The position numbers and the translations under genes are program-made. Shown here one piece after another: positions 38,657 through 48,159 of a stretch of DNA of 64,000 bases (its first letter is position 1; every line of letters begins with the position of its first letter). The stretch is taken from contig NZ_RWGU01000051.1 of assembly GCF_003944755.1 (NCBI RefSeq), positions 186,001 to 250,000 of the forward strand. Reading direction: 5' to 3'. Origin of the DNA: Rhodovulum robiginosum (lineage in GTDB: Bacteria > Pseudomonadota > Alphaproteobacteria > Rhodobacterales > Rhodobacteraceae). The notes under the pieces were generated by a model, which did not search any database, was not told the DNA's origin, and saw only the letters and a program-made list of their open reading frames with translations.

Positions 38657-41600
38657 ATGCCCGATGATTTTGCAGCAGACCTAGGAACAAGCGGTTCGGT
38701 TTCGGCGGGGGGGTCGGCGACCGGCAATATAGAAACATCCTTTGACCGCGACTGGTTCGCGGCGATTCTGCAGGCCGGACGAAGCTACGAGATCAGCCTC
38801 GAAGGCTCGCCCACCGGCGGCGGAACGCTGGACGACACCTATCTCGACGGCATTTACACGTCGGCGGGGTCGTACATTTTCGGAACCTCCGACGACGATA
38901 GCGGGGACGGCTTCAACAGCTTTCTGGAATTCACCGCCACGAACGGCGGCGTCCACTATATCTCGGCGGCGGCCTTTGGGGCCCAGACCGGCAGCTATAC
39001 GCTTTCGCTGGTCGCGCTCGGCGGCAGCGGCGACGATTACAGCGACAATACCGGCACAAGCGGCCGCGTCTCTGACGGTGGCAGCACCATGGGCGAGATC
39101 GAGTCCGCGTACGACACCGACTGGTTCGCGTTGTCGGTGACGGCCGGAACGACCTACCTGATCGACCTGGAGGGGGCTGGGACCCTGGCGGGCTCGCTGA
39201 GCGACCCGTATCTCTACGGCATCTATAGTTCCTCGGGGTTGCCGATCGCCGGCACATCCAACGACGATGGCGGCGTCGGGCTCAACAGCAGCCTGGAATT
39301 CACGCCTTCGACAAGCGGGACGATCTACATCGCGGCCGGCGCCTACGGCGCCAACATCGGCACCTATACGCTCAGCGTCGAGGGGCTGGGCTCGACCGAC
39401 GATTATTCCGAGGATTCAGAGCGCGCCGGCAGCGTGGCGGTCGGCGGCGCGGCCACCGGCGAGATCGAGGACGCCTATGACGGCGACTGGTTTGCCGTCA
39501 GCCTGATGGCCGGGCGAACCTACATGATCGACCTGGAAGGGACGCAAACCGGCGAAGGCACGCTGAGCGATCCGTTTATCCTGGGCGTCTTCGACAACAG
39601 CGAGAGCCTGATCCCGGCCAGTTTCGACGACGACGGCGGCGAGGGGCTGAACAGCCAGCTGGAGTTCACGGCGACCGTGAGCGGCACGCACTACGTTTCC
39701 GCCGGCGCCTACGGCGCGAATACCGGCACCTACCGGCTGAGCGTCTCGGACGCCGGGACGGGTGACGACTATGCCGACAACCCGGGCACCACCGGTGCGG
39801 TGTCGCCCGGATCCGATGCAACGGGCGCGATCGAGGACGCCTATGACCGCGACTGGTTCGCCATCACCCTGGAGGGCGGGCGCAGCTACCAGATCGACCT
39901 GGAGGGGTCGGGGACCGGCGGCGGATCGCTGAGCGACCCCTACCTCAACGGTGTCTTCAACTCCGCCGGCAGCTTTATCGCCGGCAGCTTTGACGACGAT
40001 GGCGGCGAGGGGCTGAACAGCCGGGTCGAGTTCACCCCGGTTTCGGACGGCACCTATTTCATCTCGGCCGGCGCCTACGGCGCCAATATCGGCAGCTACA
40101 CCCTGTCGGTGAGCGGCGCGGGGTCAAGCGACGACTACGCGGCCGATACCTCGACCACGGGCGCAGTCGGCGCCAGCGGCATTGCGACGGGCGAGATCGA
40201 GGCGCCGGAAGATCGTGACTGGTTCGCCGTGACGCTGGAACGCGGCGCAACCTACGCGATCGGGCTGGAGGGCTCTTGGTCGGAGGGCGGCACGCTGTCC
40301 GACCCGTTCCTGCGCGGTATCTACACCGCGTCGGGCACGCCGATCTCGGGCACCTCCGACGATGACGGCGGGGTGGTTCTCGACAGCTTGCTGGAATTCA
40401 CCGCCACCTCGACGGGCACGCACTACATCTCGGCGGGCGCGTTTGGCGACGCGACCGGCACCTACACGCTGGTCGTCGAGAACCTTGGCGGCGGCGGCGA
40501 CGATTTCGCATCGGACACCGGCACGTCGGGCGCGGTCTCGGTGGGCGGCGCGGCCACCGGCGAGATCGAAGAGGCCGACGATACCGACTGGTTCGCGGTG
40601 ACGCTGGCCAGCGGCGGCAGCTACGTATTCGACCTGGAGGGCACGCCTACCGGCGCGGGCACGCTGCCCGACCCCTATATCGAGGGCGTCTACGATTCCG
40701 CCGGCAGTTTCATCGCGGGCGCGTATGACGACGATGGCGGCCTTGGCCTGAACAGCCGTCTGGAATTTGTCGCCAGTTCGGGCGGAACCTACTACATCGC
40801 CGCGGGCGCCTTCGGCCTGAATACCGGTACATACACCTTGTCGGTGACCGGCGTCGGGGGCGGCACCGACGATTACGCGGATTCGACTTCGACCGACGGG
40901 ACGGTCGCGGTCGGCGGTTCGTCCACCGGCGTGATCGAGGAAGACGGCGACCGGGACTGGTTCGCCGTGACCCTTCAGGCCGGCAGAAGCTACCAGTTCG
41001 ATCTCGAAGGCGCGCAGACGTCTGCCGGCACACTCTCCGACCCGTATATCCGCGGCCTTTACGATTCCGCGGGCGACCGGATTTCGAACACCACCGACGA
41101 CGATGGCGGCGACGGGCTGAACAGCCAGATGTCCTATTCGGCCGCTGCGACCGGCACCTACTACATCTCGGCCGGGGCTTACGGGCTGAACACTGGCAGC
41201 TACAAGGTATCGGTGACCGACACCGGCGCGGCGGACGACTATTCGCAAGACACCAGCACCACAGGCGCGGTGCCGGTGAATGGCGCGGCCACCGGCGTGA
41301 TCGAGTCGGCGGGTGACCGAGACTGGTTCGAGGTCAGCCTGACCTCGGGGTCGACCTACCTGATCGACCTCGAGGGCGTCCAGACCGGCGGCGGCACCCT
41401 GAGTGACCCCTATTTCCGCGGCATCTACGACGCCTCGGGGGTGCTGATCGGCGGCACAGCCGATGACGACGGCGGCGCTGGGCTGAACAGCCAGCTTCTC
41501 TACACGGCGGCCTCCGGCGGCACCCACTACCTGTCGGCCGGGGCCTATGCCGGCTATTCGGGCAGCTACAAGATCTCGATCGAGGAGATCGCCACCGCGG

Positions 41601-41983
41601 CGCCGACCGACGATTACGCCCAGACGACGGCCACAACGGGCGCCGTCGCCGTCGGCGGCTCGTCGTCCGGCGCAATCGAAGAGACCGGCGACCAGGACTG
41701 GTTTGCCGTCAGCATGGAGGCCGGCCAGACCTACCGCATCGATGTGGAGGGCAGCGAGACCGCGGCCGGCACGCTGGCCGACCCGTATCTGCGCGGCATC
41801 CACAATTCCTCGGGCAGCCTGATCGCCGGCTCGACCAACGACGACGGCGGCGCGGGTCTGAACAGCCAGCTCGAATTCACCGCCTCGAGCGCGGGCACCT
41901 ACTATATCGCGGCCGGCGCCTATGATGGCACGGGGTCGTACAAGGTGACCGTGTCCGAGGTCGCCGGGGCACCCGGCGGCGGC
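38657..41983 (+). repeat. Nine tandem ~368-base coding repeats (PPC-like units)
   Basis: Unit starts, read from the DDY/DDF codons, are about 38657, 39032, 39398, 39764, 40130, 40499, 40868, 41234 and 41609; spacing is 366-375 bases. The units are diverged in sequence but keep the DWFA, LEG, SDPY, DDDGG and GAYG landmarks, so they arose by tandem duplication within the gene. Confidence 0.9.
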
Positions 41984-44092
41984 GATTTCGACATCACCAT
42001 CGCCTACGAGGGCGACCCGGCCTACAACAGCGTTTTCGAGGCCGCTGCGGCGACCTGGGAAAGCATCATCACCGATGATCTTCCCGACGTTGTCGACGCC
42101 AACATCGGTGCTGTGGACGACTTGCGCATCGAGGCCTCGGTGACCGCGATCGACGGCGCCGGCGGCATTCTGGGACAGGCTGGGCCGCGTGCGTTCCGCG
42201 AGGGTTCGTCGTTGCCCTATGCCGGGATGATGCAGTTCGACTCGGCCGATCTGGCCGGCATGGCGGCCAAGGGCATCCTGCAGGACGTGATCGAACACGA
42301 GATGGGCCACGTCCTGGGCCTGGGCACGCTATGGAGCTGGCTGGGGCTGAAAAGCGGTTTCAGCTACACCGGCGCAAATGCGGTGGCCGAGTACGCGACG
42401 CTGACCGGCACGACCCAGAGCACGGTGCCGCTGGAAACCACCGGCGGGCCGGGCACCGCCGGCAGCCACTGGTCCGAGGCGATCTTCACCAATGAGCTGA
42501 TGACCGGCTATGCCGAGAACAGCCCGCCCATGCCGCTGAGCCGGCTGACCGTCGGCGGGCTGGAGGATCTGGGCTATGCGGTCGATTACGGCGCGGCCGA
42601 GGCCTACACGCTGGCCGGGTCCAGCCTGTCGGCCGAGGACCTGATCCTCTCGGTGGTCTCTGCCGAGGCGGACGGGCGGCTTAGCGACATTGGCGGCACC
42701 TCGGCGCTGACGGCCGACGCGTTCTCGGGCGCGCGGGTCATCAATTTCGAGGACAAGCCGCTGAACGTCGCCGCGACCCCGGCAGGCGAAAAGCTGGACG
42801 GCACGGTGACAACAGCCGACGAGGACACGGTCTTCTTCTTCGAAACAACGACAGGCAATGACTATTTTGTCGAGATCATCGGAACCTTCGAGAAGAACGA
42901 GCCCGCGACGGCCGATGACGTGAAAGGGACGATCACCAGCATGTCCTTCTACTCGGAGGGCTTCCTGCTGGTGACCTACGACTTCTCCGACGCGCCGGTG
43001 GATGCCGAGGAGTTCCTCGGGTCGTGGCGTCCCTACGACCTGTCCGGCAACAATTACATCGAAAACCGCTCTCCCAATGCGCAGAACGACGTGATCGACG
43101 CGGGCGGCGGCGACGATGTGTTGGTCGGCGGTCTCGGCGATGACGATCTCGACGGCGGCGCGGGCGATGACGCGGCGGTGTTCGATGTCGATTACGCCGA
43201 TGTCGCGGTGTCGCTGGATGGCGATGTCTTTACCCTGGTTTCCGATCTGGGCACCGATACCGTGACGGGCATCGAAACCTTCGAGTTCGCCGACCGTACC
43301 CTGACCGCGGCCGAACTGGAGGCGGATGCCGATGGCGGCGGGACGCCGGGCCTGACCCTGGTCGGCACCCCCGGCGACGACCGCCTCGAAGGCGGCGAGG
43401 GTGACGATACGATCCGCGGCCTGGGCGGCGACGACCGGCTGATCGGCAATGGCGGCAACGACCGCCTGGAAGGCGGTGACGGACTCGACATCCTCAACGG
43501 TGGCGATGGCGACGACACGATCCTGGGCGGCGCCAGCTCGGCCGACCGGCGCGACCAGATCTTCGGCGGCGCCGGGGATGACAATATCGACGCGGGCTAT
43601 GGCAACGACGCGGCCTTCGGCGGCGATGGCAACGACACCATCGCCGGCGGCTTTGGCGCCGACGAGTTGCAGGGCCAGGCGGGCAACGATGTCATCACGG
43701 GCTCGGCGCTGTCGGACCTGGTGTTCGGTGGCGACGGGAACGACTTCGTCAATGGCGGCTTCGGCTTCGACCGGATCAATGGCGGCGACGGGGCCGACAA
43801 GTTCTATCACCTCGGGATCCGCGACCACGGGTCTGACTGGGTTCAGGACTACACCGCCGCCGATGGCGACGTTCTGCTCTTCGGCGACGCGACGGCCTCG
43901 GCCGACGATTTCAACGTCCAGTTCACCCATACTTCATCGCCGGAAACCGGGCGGTCGGGCGACGACGACGTGCAGGAGGCGTTCGTCATCTATCGGCCCG
44001 CCGGGCTGATCGTCTGGGCGCTGGTGGACGGGGCCGGCGAGGCCAGCCTCAACATCGAGATCGGCGGCGAGGTGTTCGACCTCCTGGCATGA
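38657..44092 (+). CDS. Giant RTX protein: nine PPC-like repeats plus M8-like metalloprotease
   Basis: A 1811-residue protein. Residues 1-1109 are nine tandem ~122-residue beta-sandwich units resembling bacterial pre-peptidase C-terminal (PPC) domains, each opening with DDY/DDF and holding a RDWFAV-type strand and a DDDGG-GLNS turn. Residues ~1110-1330 are a metalloprotease of leishmanolysin-like (M8) pattern: HEMGHVLGLGTLW (H1214, E1215, H1218), a distant third ligand His1271 in GSHWSEAIF and Met-turn ELMTG. RTX repeats follow (~1475-1520 and ~1575-1720) and the shared C-terminal module. No N-terminal signal; type I secretion is likely. GGGGGGAAGG precedes the ATG. The 217 bases upstream must hold its promoter; none stands out. 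Confidence 0.87.
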   Translation: MPDDFAADLGTSGSVSAGGSATGNIETSFDRDWFAAILQAGRSYEISLEGSPTGGGTLDDTYLDGIYTSAGSYIFGTSDDDSGDGFNSFLEFTATNGGVHYISAAAFGAQTGSYTLSLVALGGSGDDYSDNTGTSGRVSDGGSTMGEIESAYDTDWFALSVTAGTTYLIDLEGAGTLAGSLSDPYLYGIYSSSGLPIAGTSNDDGGVGLNSSLEFTPSTSGTIYIAAGAYGANIGTYTLSVEGLGSTDDYSEDSERAGSVAVGGAATGEIEDAYDGDWFAVSLMAGRTYMIDLEGTQTGEGTLSDPFILGVFDNSESLIPASFDDDGGEGLNSQLEFTATVSGTHYVSAGAYGANTGTYRLSVSDAGTGDDYADNPGTTGAVSPGSDATGAIEDAYDRDWFAITLEGGRSYQIDLEGSGTGGGSLSDPYLNGVFNSAGSFIAGSFDDDGGEGLNSRVEFTPVSDGTYFISAGAYGANIGSYTLSVSGAGSSDDYAADTSTTGAVGASGIATGEIEAPEDRDWFAVTLERGATYAIGLEGSWSEGGTLSDPFLRGIYTASGTPISGTSDDDGGVVLDSLLEFTATSTGTHYISAGAFGDATGTYTLVVENLGGGGDDFASDTGTSGAVSVGGAATGEIEEADDTDWFAVTLASGGSYVFDLEGTPTGAGTLPDPYIEGVYDSAGSFIAGAYDDDGGLGLNSRLEFVASSGGTYYIAAGAFGLNTGTYTLSVTGVGGGTDDYADSTSTDGTVAVGGSSTGVIEEDGDRDWFAVTLQAGRSYQFDLEGAQTSAGTLSDPYIRGLYDSAGDRISNTTDDDGGDGLNSQMSYSAAATGTYYISAGAYGLNTGSYKVSVTDTGAADDYSQDTSTTGAVPVNGAATGVIESAGDRDWFEVSLTSGSTYLIDLEGVQTGGGTLSDPYFRGIYDASGVLIGGTADDDGGAGLNSQLLYTAASGGTHYLSAGAYAGYSGSYKISIEEIATAAPTDDYAQTTATTGAVAVGGSSSGAIEETGDQDWFAVSMEAGQTYRIDVEGSETAAGTLADPYLRGIHNSSGSLIAGSTNDDGGAGLNSQLEFTASSAGTYYIAAGAYDGTGSYKVTVSEVAGAPGGGDFDITIAYEGDPAYNSVFEAAAATWESIITDDLPDVVDANIGAVDDLRIEASVTAIDGAGGILGQAGPRAFREGSSLPYAGMMQFDSADLAGMAAKGILQDVIEHEMGHVLGLGTLWSWLGLKSGFSYTGANAVAEYATLTGTTQSTVPLETTGGPGTAGSHWSEAIFTNELMTGYAENSPPMPLSRLTVGGLEDLGYAVDYGAAEAYTLAGSSLSAEDLILSVVSAEADGRLSDIGGTSALTADAFSGARVINFEDKPLNVAATPAGEKLDGTVTTADEDTVFFFETTTGNDYFVEIIGTFEKNEPATADDVKGTITSMSFYSEGFLLVTYDFSDAPVDAEEFLGSWRPYDLSGNNYIENRSPNAQNDVIDAGGGDDVLVGGLGDDDLDGGAGDDAAVFDVDYADVAVSLDGDVFTLVSDLGTDTVTGIETFEFADRTLTAAELEADADGGGTPGLTLVGTPGDDRLEGGEGDDTIRGLGGDDRLIGNGGNDRLEGGDGLDILNGGDGDDTILGGASSADRRDQIFGGAGDDNIDAGYGNDAAFGGDGNDTIAGGFGADELQGQAGNDVITGSALSDLVFGGDGNDFVNGGFGFDRINGGDGADKFYHLGIRDHGSDWVQDYTAADGDVLLFGDATASADDFNVQFTHTSSPETGRSGDDDVQEAFVIYRPAGLIVWALVDGAGEASLNIEIGGEVFDLLA
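43628..44092 (+). repeat. Copy 2 of the 465-base C-terminal RTX module
   Basis: Same length as copy 1 and nearly the same DNA up to about 43937, then more substitutions in the last 155 bases. The protein level stays almost identical to the end EVFDLLA. Confidence 0.9.
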
Positions 44093-44099
44093 TCCGGCC

Positions 44100-44124
44100 G
44101 GTGCGGCGCCTCGGGCGCCGCACC
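44100..44124 (+). terminator. Hairpin after the giant RTX gene
   Basis: A perfect 11-bp inverted repeat GGTGCGGCGCC / GGCGCCGCACC with a 3-base loop, starting eight bases after the stop. It has no T-run, so it may be a weak terminator or a message-stabilising hairpin. Confidence 0.6.
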
Positions 44125-44222
44125 GCACCTGGGCCATGGAACTTGGCGAAAGTGTGGTGTAGCGTCCGTGACGGCGCACCATGCGGTCGCCTTTTTCTTT
44201 TGTCCTTTCCAAGGGGAACCCC

Positions 44223-46157
44223 ATGGCAGTAGCCACGATCAGCAACGAGGGCGGGATCGACCTGGTGGAGAGTGCCGAGGCGACATTCGCCCTGTCGCTC
44301 GACCTCAGGGATCTGGAAGCCGACACCATTTCCTTTTTCTACGATATCTCGCCGGGCACCGCGACGGATGCCGATTACGGCGGCGGCGGGGGCGGGGGTA
44401 CCCTGCCGATCGGCCCCGGCACGCCGCTGGGCCAGACCGTCCAATTCACGATCTACAGCATCGGCGACGACCTCGTCGAGCCGACCGAGACCGCCTTTCT
44501 CGACGTGACGCTGACCGGGATCACATTCGGCGACGGCAGCACCGAGAAACGAATCCCGATCAACATCCTCGACAACGCACGGCCCGAAGGGGCGCTCGTG
44601 GTGACAGGCAGCGCGAACGCGGGCGAGACGCTGGGCCTCGATACCGATGCGATCACCGATGCCGAGGGGCTGGGGACGTTTTCCTACCAATGGTATCGGG
44701 ACGGAGAGACCATCGCCGGCGCGGACGAAGACACCTACGAATTGACCGGCGACGATATCGGGGCCGAGATCACCGCCGAGGTCAGCTATGTCGATGGCGA
44801 GGGCGCCTCGGAATCGGTGACCAGCGCCGCGCTGGGCCCCGTGATCCATCTCAACACCGACCCGGTGGGCAGGCCCGCGCTGAGCGGCACGGCGCGCGAG
44901 GACGAGACCCTTACAGCCGACGCCGACGACGTGAGCGATGTAGACGGGATACCCGGCCCCGGCCTCTTTCAGTGGCTGCGCGACGGGGTCGATATTGCCG
45001 GTGCCACCGGCGACACTTACACCCTTGAGCAGGCCGATGTGGGGGCCGAGATCGCGGTGGCCTACCGCTTTACCGACGGGTTCGGCACCGACGAAGAGGT
45101 GATCAGTGCGGCCACCGGTGCGGTGGAAAACGTCAATGACGCGCCGACCGGTGCCGTGGCCCTGACCGGCACGGCGGCGGTGGGAGAGACGCTCGGCGCG
45201 GACATGTCGGCCGTGGAAGACGAAGACGGGCTGGGCGCCTTCAGCCACGCCTGGTTGCGCGACGGGGCGAGTATCGACGGCGCTGCGGGCGACAGCTACG
45301 CGCTGAGAGAGGCCGACCTGGGCACCGAAATCTCGGTGCGGGTTTCCTATACCGACGGGTTCGGGGCCGCTGAATCGCTGGTCAGCGCGTCCTCGGGGCC
45401 GGTGTTGCCCGTGGGGTTGGAACTGATCGGTACACCGGGGCCGGACGTGTTGCGCGGAGGTGCGGGCAATGACACCATCCGCGGGCTCGGCGGCGATGAC
45501 GAACTCTACGGCGAGGGCGGCGGCGACACCATCGAGGGTGGCGACGGGCTGGACACGATCAACGGCGGCGACGGCGACGACACGATCCTCGGCGGCGCCA
45601 GCTCGGCCGACCTGCGCGACGTGATCTATGGCGGTGATGGTAACGACAGCATCGACGCGGGCTATGGCAACGACCTTGTCTTCGGCATGGGCGGCAACGA
45701 CACCATCGCCGGCGGCTTTGGCGCCGACGACCTGCGCGGGCAGGCCGGCAACGACGTGATTACCGGATCGGCGCTGTCGGACCTCGTCTTCGGCGGCGAC
45801 GGCGAAGACTTCGTCAACGGCGGGTTCGGCTACGACCGGATCAACGGCGGGGCCGGCGCGGACAGGTTCTACCATCTCGGCATCGCCGATCACGGGTCTG
45901 ACTGGGTGCAGGACTACACCGCCGCCGATGGCGATGTGCTGCTCTTCGGCGATGCCACGGCCTCGGCCGACGACTTCTCGGTGCGGTTCACCCATACCTC
46001 GTCGCCCGAAACCGGGCGGTCGGGCGATGACGACGTGCAGGAAGCGTTCGTCATCTATCGGCCCGCCGGGCTGATCGTCTGGGCGCTGGTCGACGGCAGC
46101 GGGCAGGACAGCCTGAACATCGAGATCGGCGGCGAGGTCTTCGACCTGCTGGCCTGA
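44223..46157 (+). CDS. RTX protein with Calx-beta-like and Ig-like domains
   Basis: A 644-residue protein. Residues ~1-130 resemble a Calx-beta domain (a DLVEPTETAFLDVTLTG segment near 95), followed by three ~88-residue beta-sandwich repeats starting VTGSANAGETL, LSGTAREDETL and LTGTAAVGETL, each with a W(Y/L)RDG turn and a DIGAEI/DVGAEI/DLGTEI strand. RTX nonapeptides (~405-490) and the shared C-terminal module follow. There is no catalytic motif; an adhesive or scaffold role is likely, probably exported by a type I system encoded elsewhere. AAGGGG precedes the ATG at 44223; the frame is open to 44181. Confidence 0.85.
   Translation: MAVATISNEGGIDLVESAEATFALSLDLRDLEADTISFFYDISPGTATDADYGGGGGGGTLPIGPGTPLGQTVQFTIYSIGDDLVEPTETAFLDVTLTGITFGDGSTEKRIPINILDNARPEGALVVTGSANAGETLGLDTDAITDAEGLGTFSYQWYRDGETIAGADEDTYELTGDDIGAEITAEVSYVDGEGASESVTSAALGPVIHLNTDPVGRPALSGTAREDETLTADADDVSDVDGIPGPGLFQWLRDGVDIAGATGDTYTLEQADVGAEIAVAYRFTDGFGTDEEVISAATGAVENVNDAPTGAVALTGTAAVGETLGADMSAVEDEDGLGAFSHAWLRDGASIDGAAGDSYALREADLGTEISVRVSYTDGFGAAESLVSASSGPVLPVGLELIGTPGPDVLRGGAGNDTIRGLGGDDELYGEGGGDTIEGGDGLDTINGGDGDDTILGGASSADLRDVIYGGDGNDSIDAGYGNDLVFGMGGNDTIAGGFGADDLRGQAGNDVITGSALSDLVFGGDGEDFVNGGFGYDRINGGAGADRFYHLGIADHGSDWVQDYTAADGDVLLFGDATASADDFSVRFTHTSSPETGRSGDDDVQEAFVIYRPAGLIVWALVDGSGQDSLNIEIGGEVFDLLA
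45693..46157 (+). repeat. Copy 3 of the 465-base C-terminal RTX module
   Basis: Same length as copies 1 and 2 and clearly homologous, but with many synonymous and some amino-acid changes (for example DDLRGQ for DELQGQ, EDFVNGGFGYD for NDFVNGGFGFD). It is the oldest or least homogenised copy. Confidence 0.88.
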
Positions 46158-46182
46158 TCCGGCCCGGATCGACACCTTGTCG

Positions 46183-46210
46183 GGGCGCGCATCCCAAGCG
46201 GTGCGCGCCC
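46183..46210 (+). terminator. Terminator after the third RTX gene
   Basis: A 9-bp stem GGGCGCGCA / TGCGCGCCC with a 10-base loop followed by TTTCACTT, 26 bases past the stop. It closely resembles the hairpin after the first RTX gene. Confidence 0.7.
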
Positions 46211-46271
46211 TTTCACTTGCCCGCCGCGCCGCGCGGCCCTAGCGTTGCGTCGGTTAGGAAGGGAGTGGCCG

Positions 46272-46733
46272 ATGGCCGTGGCACTGGATGCGCTCGACCG
46301 CAGGATCCTGCGCGAGCTGCAAGCGGATTGCAGCCAGTCTCTGGAGGATATCGCCCGCAAGGTGGGCTCGTCGAAGACGCCGGTCTGGAACCGCATCCGC
46401 AAGATGCGCGAAGCGGGCGTGATCGCCGCCGAGACGGTGCTGCTGTCGCCCGAGGCGCTGGGGCTGGAGGCGTGTTTCTTCGTGCTGGTGCGCACGTCCG
46501 AGCACGACGCCGACTGGCAGGCGCGGTTCCTGTCCGTCCTGCAGGCGCGGCCCGAGGTGCTGGAGGCGCACAGGCTGGCCGGCGATATCGACTACATCCT
46601 CAAGATCCGCGTGGCCAACGCGCGCGCCTACGATTCCTTTTACCAGGCGCTCATCGCCGAGGTGCGGGTCTTCGAGATCACCGCGCTCTTGTCGATGGAA
46701 GAGATCAAATCCACCACCGTGTTGCCGGTCTGA
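46272..46733 (+). CDS. Lrp/AsnC-family transcriptional regulator
   Basis: A 153-residue feast/famine regulator: N-terminal helix-turn-helix (LDRRILRELQADCSQSLEDIA, then KTPVWNRI, quoted in parts) and a C-terminal RAM/AsnC ligand domain (VLEAHRLAGDIDYILKIRV). The ATG at 46272 with AAGGGAG upstream is preferred to 46245. Such regulators usually respond to amino acids and control neighbouring genes; no obvious target adjoins, since the RTX genes end upstream and manB converges. Confidence 0.9.
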   Translation: MAVALDALDRRILRELQADCSQSLEDIARKVGSSKTPVWNRIRKMREAGVIAAETVLLSPEALGLEACFFVLVRTSEHDADWQARFLSVLQARPEVLEAHRLAGDIDYILKIRVANARAYDSFYQALIAEVRVFEITALLSMEEIKSTTVLPV

Positions 46734-46740
46734 AATCGGC

Positions 46741-48144
46741 CTAGCCGGCCGCCGCCGCGGGCCCGCCTGCGGCGCGGACCAGCGCTGTCAACTCGGCCAC
46801 CTTGGCCTCCAGCAGCGCGCGGTCGCCGCGCGTCTCGATGTTGAGGCGCAACAGGGGCTCGGTGTTCGAGGCCCGCAGGTTCATGCGCCAGTCGGCGAAA
46901 CCCAGGCTCGCCCCGTCCAGTCGGTCGATCTCGTCCGCCGCGTCGCCCAGCTGGGCGACGATGGCCTCGATCACCGCCGCGGGGTCGCTGACGGTAAAGT
47001 TTATCTCGCCCGAAGAGGGGAAATCGGCGCGCATCTCGGCGACGCACTGGCCAAGGCTCTGGCCGCTGCGCGACAGGTATTCGACGATCTTCAGCCACGG
47101 GATCATGCCGCTGTCGCAATAGTAGAAATCGCGGAAATAGTGATGCGCCGACATCTCGCCGCCATAGACCGCGTCGACCTCGCGCATCTTGGCCTTGACG
47201 AAGGCGTGGCCGGTTTTCGAGGCGACGGCACTGCCGCCGTTGGCGGCGATCACCGCGCGGGTGTTCAGCACGACGCGGGGGTCGTAGACGATGGTCTCGC
47301 CCGTGCCGCCGGCGAGAAAGCTCTGAGCCAGAAGGGCGACCACGTATTCCCCGTCGATGAAATCCCCTGCCTCGTCGAAGAGAAAGCAGCGGTCGAAATC
47401 GCCGTCCCACGCCACGCCCATCTCGGCGCCTTCGGCGCGTACCGGCGCGGCGGTCATCGCGCGGTTTTCCGGCAGCAGCGGGTTGGGCACCCCGTTGGGA
47501 AAGCTGCCGTCGGGCACATGGTTGACGCGGACGAAGTCGAGCGGTGCGCCGCGGCGCGCCAGTTCCGCGGCGATGGCGTCGAACGTGGGTCCGGCGGTGC
47601 CGTTGCCGGAGTTGACCAGGATCTTCATCGGCTTCAGCTTGTCCGCCTCGACGAAGTCGCAGACATGCGCGGCAAAGGCGGGCCGGGTGTCGACGGGCGC
47701 GTACCCGCCGGGCGTGGCCAGCGGTTCCAGATCGCTTTCGGCGGCGGCGCGGATGGCGGCCAGTTCGCTGCCCGGGTCGATCGGACGGCTGCCGGGGCCG
47801 ACCAGTTTCATCCCGTTATAGTCCATCGGGTTGTGCGAGGCGGTGATCTCGATGCCCCCCGTTGCACCCAGGTGGGCGGTGGCGAAATAGACCTCTTCGG
47901 TGCCCGCGAGACCGATATCCAGCACCTCCGCGCCCTGGTCGCGCAGACCGGACATCACCGCGCAGGCCAGCTCTGGGCTCGACTCGCGGCAGTCGCGGCC
48001 GACCACGACGCGCAACGCGCGCCCCTCGGTCCTGGCCCCCATCACGTGGGCAAAGCCCGCGCCGATGCGCCGGGCGATGTCGGTGTCGAGGTTGTCGCCG
48101 ATGCGGCCGCGCACGTCATAGGCTTTGAAGCAGGTCAGGTTCAT
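46741..48144 (-). CDS. manB: Phosphomannomutase / phosphoglucomutase
   Basis: A 467-residue alpha-D-phosphohexomutase making mannose-1-phosphate from mannose-6-phosphate. Phosphoserine loop GIEITASHNPMDYNGMK near residue 100, metal loop DGDFDRCF near 245, sugar loop GGEMSAHHYFR near 330 and phosphate loop RASNTEPLLRL near 430 are intact. It lies 15 bases after manC, same strand, so they form a GDP-mannose operon with the upstream glycosyltransferase gene, which points to exopolysaccharide or lipopolysaccharide synthesis. It converges on the Lrp gene. Confidence 0.95.
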   Translation of the reverse strand: MNLTCFKAYDVRGRIGDNLDTDIARRIGAGFAHVMGARTEGRALRVVVGRDCRESSPELACAVMSGLRDQGAEVLDIGLAGTEEVYFATAHLGATGGIEITASHNPMDYNGMKLVGPGSRPIDPGSELAAIRAAAESDLEPLATPGGYAPVDTRPAFAAHVCDFVEADKLKPMKILVNSGNGTAGPTFDAIAAELARRGAPLDFVRVNHVPDGSFPNGVPNPLLPENRAMTAAPVRAEGAEMGVAWDGDFDRCFLFDEAGDFIDGEYVVALLAQSFLAGGTGETIVYDPRVVLNTRAVIAANGGSAVASKTGHAFVKAKMREVDAVYGGEMSAHHYFRDFYYCDSGMIPWLKIVEYLSRSGQSLGQCVAEMRADFPSSGEINFTVSDPAAVIEAIVAQLGDAADEIDRLDGASLGFADWRMNLRASNTEPLLRLNIETRGDRALLEAKVAELTALVRAAGGPAAAAG

Positions 48145-48159
48145 TGGGGGATCCTCGGC

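Noticed and set aside
38657-41983. Regularly spaced DNA repeats resembling an array
   Set aside because: The units are ~366-375 bases, coding and diverged; not a CRISPR array but tandem protein domains.
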